Assembly (NCBI GenBank): GCA_005879255.1
Contig: VBKY01000224.1
Span: 1-18,551 of the forward strand
Direction of reading: 5' to 3'
Origin: Deltaproteobacteria bacterium
GTDB lineage: Bacteria; Desulfobacterota_B; Binatia; UBA9968
DNA length: 18,551 nt
The notes beneath the pieces were generated by a model, which saw only the letters and a program-made list of their open reading frames with translations, was not told where the DNA came from and searched no databases. This document shows, one piece after another, positions 14,083 to 18,551 of this stretch (the first letter of the stretch is position 1; each line of letters starts with the position of its first letter). The translations under genes were made by a program, and so were the position numbers.

Positions 14083-15102
14083 TCACACCGAAACACCCCA
14101 CACGAGCTTCGTCACAACTCCGATCGCGAAAGTAATACCCACGGCGGCGGCGATGATGAGTAAGTTAGTCATGACTCTCCGTTTGATATTCATGCCCGAG
14201 AGAAACGCGACCATGATCGAGACGAGGATGATTAGACTACCCGCGGTAAGAAGCGAAGGGAGCACGGTCGTTGCCCCACCGAGAACCGGCAATACTGGGA
14301 CTAGAGCGCCGGCCAAATAGCTCGCACCGACAATAATTGCAGAAGCCAGCGGCGTCTCCGCCGTCCCGGTCGTTGACACGCTCTCACCCAGAAACCGCCG
14401 CCGCGCAATCTCTGTTGTGCGGACCTCCGACTCTGAACTGACGGCGATCCAGGCTCCGGCGGCCATCGACAAGGCGCCGGCCACAGCCACGGTGAGCCCC
14501 GCCACCAGGACTGCGAGCGAATTCCCGAACGCGGCAAAGAAGCCGCTGACGGCACCCAGGATCTCGACCAGGCCGTCGTTCAGCCCGAGGAAAATATCTC
14601 GCACGCGCGCCGGATTGAGTTTTCGCTCCGCATCCCCGGTCACGACCTCATCCTCGTGCTTGAACTCGTCCTCGAGGATGTCCCGAACCGCCGCACCGAG
14701 CGGGCCATTGCCGTATGCGCTCCAGACCCTCAGATACTTCCGCACGCCGTAGACCTCTATCGCCTCCAGCACGAGATGAATCGCGGGCGCGCCGAAAAGC
14801 CGGCAGATGGCCACGAGTAACACGAGCTTCAGCCGTCTAGCCAGGTCGAGTGCTTCTATGTGCAAATCAAAGAAGTCCTGCCAGAACTCAAAGTGCCGCG
14901 ACTCGATCGGAATCAGCTGATCCAGGATGTCCCGCAACTTACCACTCGCCACATTACGGAGCGATTGATAAAGGGAGAGGTCGAATAGCTCGTCAAGCAC
15001 CAGTTGCTTTGCGAGCTTTGGATGAGCCGCCCTCGCCTCGTTTATGACGTCGCCGACATGGAGGGCAGGATCTACGCCTTGAGCGTCTAGCGGCTGGGGC
15101 AT
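14083..15102 (-). CDS. Ferritin-like domain fused to VIT1/CCC1 transporter (MbfA-like)
   Basis: This 339-residue protein joins an N-terminal rubrerythrin/ferritin-like helical domain (residues about 18-150) to a C-terminal VIT1/CCC1 membrane domain (about 160-339, starting VRDIFLGLNDGLVEILGAVSGF). Candidate iron ligands in the first domain are E38, the ExxH pair E67/H70 and E146/H149. The same architecture is known in MbfA of alphaproteobacteria, an inner-membrane iron exporter; iron or manganese export is therefore likely but not shown for this protein. Five membrane helices are expected. I prefer the ATG at 15102; an in-frame TTG at 15114, two bases from the upstream stop, is the alternative. 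It follows the aldo/keto reductase by 13 bases and precedes the DUF2127 gene. Confidence 0.9.
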   Translation of the reverse strand: MPQPLDAQGVDPALHVGDVINEARAAHPKLAKQLVLDELFDLSLYQSLRNVASGKLRDILDQLIPIESRHFEFWQDFFDLHIEALDLARRLKLVLLVAICRLFGAPAIHLVLEAIEVYGVRKYLRVWSAYGNGPLGAAVRDILEDEFKHEDEVVTGDAERKLNPARVRDIFLGLNDGLVEILGAVSGFFAAFGNSLAVLVAGLTVAVAGALSMAAGAWIAVSSESEVRTTEIARRRFLGESVSTTGTAETPLASAIIVGASYLAGALVPVLPVLGGATTVLPSLLTAGSLIILVSIMVAFLSGMNIKRRVMTNLLIIAAAVGITFAIGVVTKLVWGVSV

Positions 15103-15115
15103 GCAGGTACTCAAC

Positions 15116-16141
15116 TTACGCGGTATACCGCACTGCCTCGCGTGGCTCTTGAGCCGAACGGGCCGGGGGAGCCATGAACTCCGGGCCGACTGGGTCGGTT
15201 ATTGACTCGCGCACAATGTCGTCAATAACTTTCAGCGCGTCTCGATCCAACTTCCACCCGATGACACCTGCTACCGGTGCCAGCTGCGCGGGATTGCGGG
15301 CTCCCCAAAGCGCAACGGTGACGAACGGTTGGTCTAAGGTCCAGCGGATTGCTAACTCAAGGACCCGTTTGCCGTAATTCTGTTGGGCAAAGCGGTCGAG
15401 CCGCTCGACGGCTTTCAGGTACTGCGCATAGCGGGGTTGTTGAAATTTTGGATCCATCTTACGGACATCGTCGCCGTGAAATTCGCTGTCCGGTTTCATT
15501 TTGCCGCTTAGCAGTCCGCGGCACAGGGAGCCGTACGTCAGCGTACTGACCGCGTGAGTGCGACAGTACGGCAGCACGTCTTTTTTAACCCCGCGTTCGA
15601 ACAGATTGTAAGGTGGTTGCACGGTATGCAGAGGCGCCACGTGCTGGAACACGTTCATCTGTTCCAGCGAGTAGTTGCTCACTCCAATCGCTCGAATCTT
15701 TCCCTGTTTGTAAAGCTGGTGCATCGCCTCTGCTGTTTCCTCTATCGGAACCAGAGGATCAGGCCAGTGAACTTGATAAATGTCGATATAGTCGGTTTGC
15801 AGGCGGCGCAGCGAGTCATCGATTTCTTGCATGATCCGCGCTCTAGTCGAGTTGCGAAACACCTGATCTCCGCGCCACTCCAACCCGACCTTGGTCGCAA
15901 TGATCACTTCTTCCCGTTTCCCATATTTCGCCAAGGCTTGGCCTACGAGCTCCTCAGCGCGGCCGAGCCCATACACCGGAGCCGTGTCGATGAGATTTAT
16001 TCCATGCTCCAACGCCGCGCGGATCGTTTCGAGCGCCGCCTGTTCATCGGTTCCGCCCCACATGAAGCCGCCGATCGACCAGGTGCCTAATCCGATGCGC
16101 GATGCCTTATGGTTCAGGCCGTTCACTTTTGCATATTCCAT
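15116..16141 (-). CDS. Aldo/keto reductase
   Basis: This 341-residue cytoplasmic enzyme is an NADPH-type oxidoreductase of the aldo/keto reductase superfamily, acting on carbonyl compounds or sugars. The catalytic tetrad is visible: D52 and Y57 (in NLIDTAPVYGLGRAEELVG), K84 (in IIATKVG) and H125 (in DIYQVHWPDPL). Other family marks are the start SRIGLGTWSIGG, the IRAIGVSNYSLEQM stretch and VALWGARNPAQL near the end. Its length fits the YajO/IolS/AKR11-like branch; substrate unknown. The ATG at 16141 follows AGGAGG by nine bases, so the longer frame with a TTG at 16183 is not preferred. It lies 38 bases after a small secreted-protein gene and 13 bases before the iron-export fusion, suggesting an operon. 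A detoxification role is a guess. Confidence 0.95.
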   Translation of the reverse strand: MEYAKVNGLNHKASRIGLGTWSIGGFMWGGTDEQAALETIRAALEHGINLIDTAPVYGLGRAEELVGQALAKYGKREEVIIATKVGLEWRGDQVFRNSTRARIMQEIDDSLRRLQTDYIDIYQVHWPDPLVPIEETAEAMHQLYKQGKIRAIGVSNYSLEQMNVFQHVAPLHTVQPPYNLFERGVKKDVLPYCRTHAVSTLTYGSLCRGLLSGKMKPDSEFHGDDVRKMDPKFQQPRYAQYLKAVERLDRFAQQNYGKRVLELAIRWTLDQPFVTVALWGARNPAQLAPVAGVIGWKLDRDALKVIDDIVRESITDPVGPEFMAPPARSAQEPREAVRYTA

Positions 16142-16179
16142 AGTCTCGACCTCCTGTCGGTACTGACGCTCAACCCGGA

Positions 16180-16584
16180 TCAAACCGAATCGCCGTCTAA
16201 AAAGACGACGAAAGTTCCTTCGGGTTTGTCGCTCTCCTCTAGTAGCCCCCGATCTACAGCCAACCTTTGGATGCCGAATCGATCAAACCAACTGATCGCT
16301 ACGAGATCACCTGTGCTACCGTAAAGCTCCCAATAATCGGCGGGCCTTTTGGTGGTCACATCGTCATAAACGTACGCCGCTAACGTGCCCCAAACTTCTC
16401 CTCCTTCAACAACCCAGGGCTGAGAGGAGACCAAAGTCATGTTATCGTGCGCCGGCACCGTAACGATTTCCTGTTCCGAGGCGTTGTCGTTCGGTTGTAG
16501 CCCGTCAGCTCGAACGTCGCCAAAAAACAATAACTGGGCGACAATCCCCAAGATGATGAAATAGATCTTATTCCTGAATGCCAT
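16180..16584 (-). CDS. Small secreted protein of unknown function
   Basis: From the ATG at 16584 this is a 134-residue protein with a signal peptide (residues 1-26, MAFRNKIYFIILGIVAQLLF, cleavage near DVRA-DG). The mature part is acidic and aromatic, with no cysteine and no motif I recognise; it contains EGGEVWGTLAAYVYDD and DYWELYGSTGDLVAISWFD. I prefer this start to an upstream in-frame ATG at 16653 because GGAGGGAG lies just before it and the signal peptide is then at the N-terminus. It is probably the first gene of the operon leading to the aldo/keto reductase, ferritin-like/VIT1 fusion and DUF2127 protein. An ordinary sigma-70 promoter is possible upstream (TTGAAA on the minus strand near 16770). 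Confidence 0.78.
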   Translation of the reverse strand: MAFRNKIYFIILGIVAQLLFFGDVRADGLQPNDNASEQEIVTVPAHDNMTLVSSQPWVVEGGEVWGTLAAYVYDDVTTKRPADYWELYGSTGDLVAISWFDRFGIQRLAVDRGLLEESDKPEGTFVVFLDGDSV

Positions 16585-16762
16585 AACTCCCTCCGTCAGA
16601 TACCTTCGGCCTGTCCATCCGCCGTAGATCTTTGCGCCTCTGCTGCTGAGCATCGTCGATCACTTCGCCGATCTGCGAACCAACCACCCAATCCTCCAAT
16701 CACGAGCAACTTCGTTTTTCGACGCTCATCATCTCTTGTATCAGCCGTTTCAGAATGTACTT

Positions 16763-16996
16763 TCAAATGTGTGCGTCGGTACCTGTACCGTAATTCTGTG
16801 GCGATACATTGCCGCTCTTTAATTCGACCTCGTGGTCAAACAGGTACTCGTGTTGTCCGTCTTCAAATTCAACCAGCAAAAGAGTGCGTCCAAGATTTTC
16901 GGTCACAGAAACGAGTGTGCCTTCTCTCGGCAGAAACATACCTGTTTTTGAGGACCGAATAGTTTTGGTTATGTTTAACTTGATACCTGTCTCCAT
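16763..16996 (-). CDS. Small 77-residue protein with SH3-like core, function unknown
   Basis: This short protein has no signal peptide or membrane helix. Its core, GTLVSVTENLGRTLLLVEFEDGQHEYLF, alternates hydrophobic and polar residues and reads as a small beta-barrel of the SH3 type, as seen in several short hypothetical proteins that begin with a TKTIxSSKTG motif. A role cannot be assigned. The ATG at 16996 follows AGGAG by seven bases. It stands alone, with a strong sigma-54 promoter about 135 bases upstream and tandem activator-like dyads beyond it, which argues that it is a real gene under special control. Confidence 0.75.
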   Translation of the reverse strand: METGIKLNITKTIRSSKTGMFLPREGTLVSVTENLGRTLLLVEFEDGQHEYLFDHEVELKSGNVSPQNYGTGTDAHI

Positions 16997-17128
16997 AACA
17001 TGACTCCTCGCTTCAACATCAAAGTTACAACTGCCATATGTTTTCTTTCTCTTTGCCTCTGCTTGTTAGAAGTACGAGTTGACAACGAAGCTGCATACTC
17101 TTCATCTCGTTGTTTTAGCCTTGAAGAG

Positions 17129-17144
17129 GGCAAGGATTGTGCCA
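17129..17144 (-). promoter_or_regulatory. Sigma-54 (-24/-12) promoter for the 77-residue protein
   Basis: On the minus strand this reads TGGCACAATCCTTGCC, the best sigma-54 consensus match in the window together with the one at 2544, with 10 bases between GG and GC. Transcription would start near 17118 and give a leader of about 122 bases. Confidence 0.75.
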
Positions 17145-17229
17145 GCGCAATGAAGGAGTCGGTAAGTGATAGATACGCGAGACTTTCGGTTCACAACCAG
17201 TGAAGTTGTTTCTTTGTGACGAAGAACTA

Positions 17230-17263
17230 TGTCGAAATATCCTAACGTGTCGAAATGACGACA
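17230..17263. promoter_or_regulatory. Tandem activator-like dyads upstream of the promoter at 17129
   Basis: TGTCGAAATGACGACA (17248-17263) is a perfect TGTCG-N6-CGACA dyad, 105 bp from the -24 GG. TGTCGAAATATCCTAA (17230-17245) keeps the left half and the AAAT, 87 bp from the -24 GG. Starting 18 bp apart, they have the layout of paired sites for an enhancer-binding protein. Confidence 0.55.
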
Positions 17264-17481
17264 CTCCGCTTGTGGAAAGTTTCCGGGGTTCGCATGTCGA
17301 TCCAGAGTGTCCGCTTTCGTCTACGGACTCGGAGTCCACGGTCGACACCCGAGCGCTTTTGTCGACGCAAGGTGTGAGCAATCAATATTGAGGCAGCAAA
17401 GAAGTGGAAATTCGAGGAGCGTGGATTCAACAAGACTTTCGCTAACCAGTTCTCTATGGTGATCGGACGATCTGGCGATGC

Positions 17482-18551
17482 TCACCGCGCAGGCGGCTTT
17501 GGCTGGACCGGTTTCGGGCCAAATGCCCGTGCCGTGTCGCGCTGTGGCCGTTGCGTTCGTGAAAGCGCGCGCTGGCGCGCCAGCTCTCTGACCCCCTGCT
17601 TTTTGTAATCGTCGCTCGTCAGCGACGCGAGGAAAGCGACAACGTCGTCAATGTCTCTCTCCGTCAGGGCGAGTGGCTGGATGTCCTCGTCCAGATAAGG
17701 GTTTTGCAATCCGTCGCCTTTGTTGTAGTGGTCCATGACATCCCAGAGCGTCACTTGCGAACCGTCGTGAAAGTAGGGCCCCGTAACCAGCACATTACGC
17801 AGCCCCGGCGTTTTGAATGAAGCGATATCGGACTCTTTTTTAGTGATGAGGAAGCGCCCTAGAGCGCTCATGTCTGTCTGCAGCGCTGCCCGATCGACGG
17901 CCGCGGCATCCCCAGAATTAACCAACTGCTCTGCCTGTCGCGCCAGCGCCACGACATTGTGCCGGATAATGCCGATGCCGATGTTGTGAAAGTCGTTGTC
18001 CGTAAAGTTCGTGACATCCCGCTTGTCTTCCGTCAACGCATGACATTTATTGCAGCGGCCACGGGTGTTAAAGAGCTCCCAGCCGCGCTTGGCGGCATCA
18101 TCGATAGCGTTCTTGTCGCCGGCGATGAGGCGATCAAAAGCAGAATTGAATGAAACCAGAGTGCGTTCGTAGGACGCAATCGCGCGCAGAAGATCTGGGC
18201 CGCTGGCCGGGCGGCCGAATACCCGGCTGAACGCTTGCTGGTACTCGCCTACGCCTCCGATGCGGGCGACCGCGGCGTTCAGGTTCGGCTGGCCCATCTC
18301 GATCGAATTGACGATAGGCAGCGCCGCTTGATTCTCCAGCGTCTTCGCCCGGCCATCCCAGAACTGCGTCTTATTGTAGAGCGCGTTCAGAATCGTCGGC
18401 GCATTTCTTTGTCCAAGGCGACCGTGGATACCTGTGGAAGTTGGCTTGCCGTCTGTGAATGCGCGCTCGGGATTGTGGCAGCTGGCGCAAGCGACGGTGC
18501 CATCGGCGGACAAACGACCGTCGAAGAAAAGTTTCTGGCCGAGAGCGATTT
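17482..18551 (-). CDS. Di-heme cytochrome c peroxidase/MauG family protein, 5' end outside window
   Basis: The frame stays open to the right edge, so the N-terminus and signal peptide are missing; the visible start reads IALGQKLFFDGRLSADG, which is typical shortly after the signal region of this family. Two c-type heme sites are present: CASCH (about 20 residues in) and CNKCH (about 145 residues later). Family motifs FWDGRAKTLENQA and TPGLRNVLVTGPYFHDGS are intact, and the tail ends in a Pro/Arg/Lys-rich stretch. The protein should reduce hydrogen peroxide in the periplasm with electrons from a small cytochrome, or act as a MauG-like oxidase; the two are hard to separate by eye. No neighbour on the same strand lies close downstream. 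An internal TTG at 18513 should not be taken as the start. Confidence 0.95.
   Translation of the reverse strand, partial: IALGQKLFFDGRLSADGTVACASCHNPERAFTDGKPTSTGIHGRLGQRNAPTILNALYNKTQFWDGRAKTLENQAALPIVNSIEMGQPNLNAAVARIGGVGEYQQAFSRVFGRPASGPDLLRAIASYERTLVSFNSAFDRLIAGDKNAIDDAAKRGWELFNTRGRCNKCHALTEDKRDVTNFTDNDFHNIGIGIIRHNVVALARQAEQLVNSGDAAAVDRAALQTDMSALGRFLITKKESDIASFKTPGLRNVLVTGPYFHDGSQVTLWDVMDHYNKGDGLQNPYLDEDIQPLALTERDIDDVVAFLASLTSDDYKKQGVRELARQRALSRTQRPQRDTARAFGPKPVQPKPPAR

Larger units (their letters stand above)
17004..17481. other. 478-base intergenic region with promoter and dyads
   Basis: No convincing gene lies here. A plus-strand frame at 17000-17203 starts with a hydrophobic run but lacks a ribosome site and overlaps the promoter region. 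The right part has a 13-base near-palindrome GGACTCGGAGTCC (17325-17337). The peroxidase gene ends at 17482 without a clear terminator. Confidence 0.5.

Noticed and set aside
16585..16720. Minus-strand frame before the secreted-protein gene that reads EVIDDAQQQRRKDLRRM
   Set aside because: It has no ATG at its head and overlaps the ribosome site and start of the secreted protein; probably a chance frame in the leader.
17000..17203. Plus-strand 67-codon frame with a hydrophobic N-terminus
   Set aside because: It has no ribosome site, starts next to the 77-residue gene on the other strand, and covers the minus-strand sigma-54 promoter. The hydrophobic run comes from a pyrimidine-rich tract.

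Overview
The window comes from a Gram-negative bacterium: there is a complete RND tripartite efflux operon with an outer-membrane factor, two lipoproteins, several Sec signal peptides and a periplasmic di-heme peroxidase. The extragenic repeats (a CGCCAAG-rich element and a long inverted repeat built from AAAATCCAAAATCC-like words) resemble those I associate with Verrucomicrobiota and related soil or groundwater phyla. That placement is only a guess, and no rRNA, tRNA or phylogenetic marker is present to test it.

Layout. At the left a large PAS/GAF histidine kinase (68-2191, minus) is divergent from a small secreted two-cysteine protein (2600-2908, plus) that ends in a strong hairpin terminator. 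A minus-strand run follows: a secreted paralog of that protein (to 5187), a Gln/Leu-rich coiled-coil protein, a polytopic membrane protein with FTR1-like ExxE motifs (COG4280-like) and a small membrane protein. Next are a TPR lipoprotein (5372-5995) and a membrane protein whose N-terminus has been overwritten by repeat DNA (6246-6842). A 535-base repeat-rich gap with a perfect 48-bp inverted repeat separates these from the RND operon (13267 to 7378: permease, adaptor, outer-membrane factor, joined by ATGA overlaps). Then comes a probable four-gene minus-strand operon (16584 to 13552: secreted protein, aldo/keto reductase, ferritin-like/VIT1 fusion, DUF2127 membrane protein), a 77-residue protein, and a cytochrome c peroxidase/MauG-type protein cut by the right edge.

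The most interesting thing is regulatory. Five transcription units carry near-perfect sigma-54 (-24/-12) promoter sequences of the form TGGCA-N6-TTGC: both two-cysteine secreted proteins, the TPR lipoprotein, the RND operon and the 77-residue protein. Four of the five also have, 75-106 bp upstream of the -24 element, copies of a palindrome close to TGTCG-N6-CGACA, sometimes as tandem pairs exactly 18 bp apart. That is the layout expected for an enhancer-binding protein. This points to an undescribed envelope-directed sigma-54 regulon. Its activator is not encoded here; the kinase at the left is a possible but unproven input.

Steps that would settle the main points are a genome-wide motif search for the two elements, identification of the sigma-54 activator, and transcription start mapping. 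All functional statements below rest on reading motifs by eye, with no database search.
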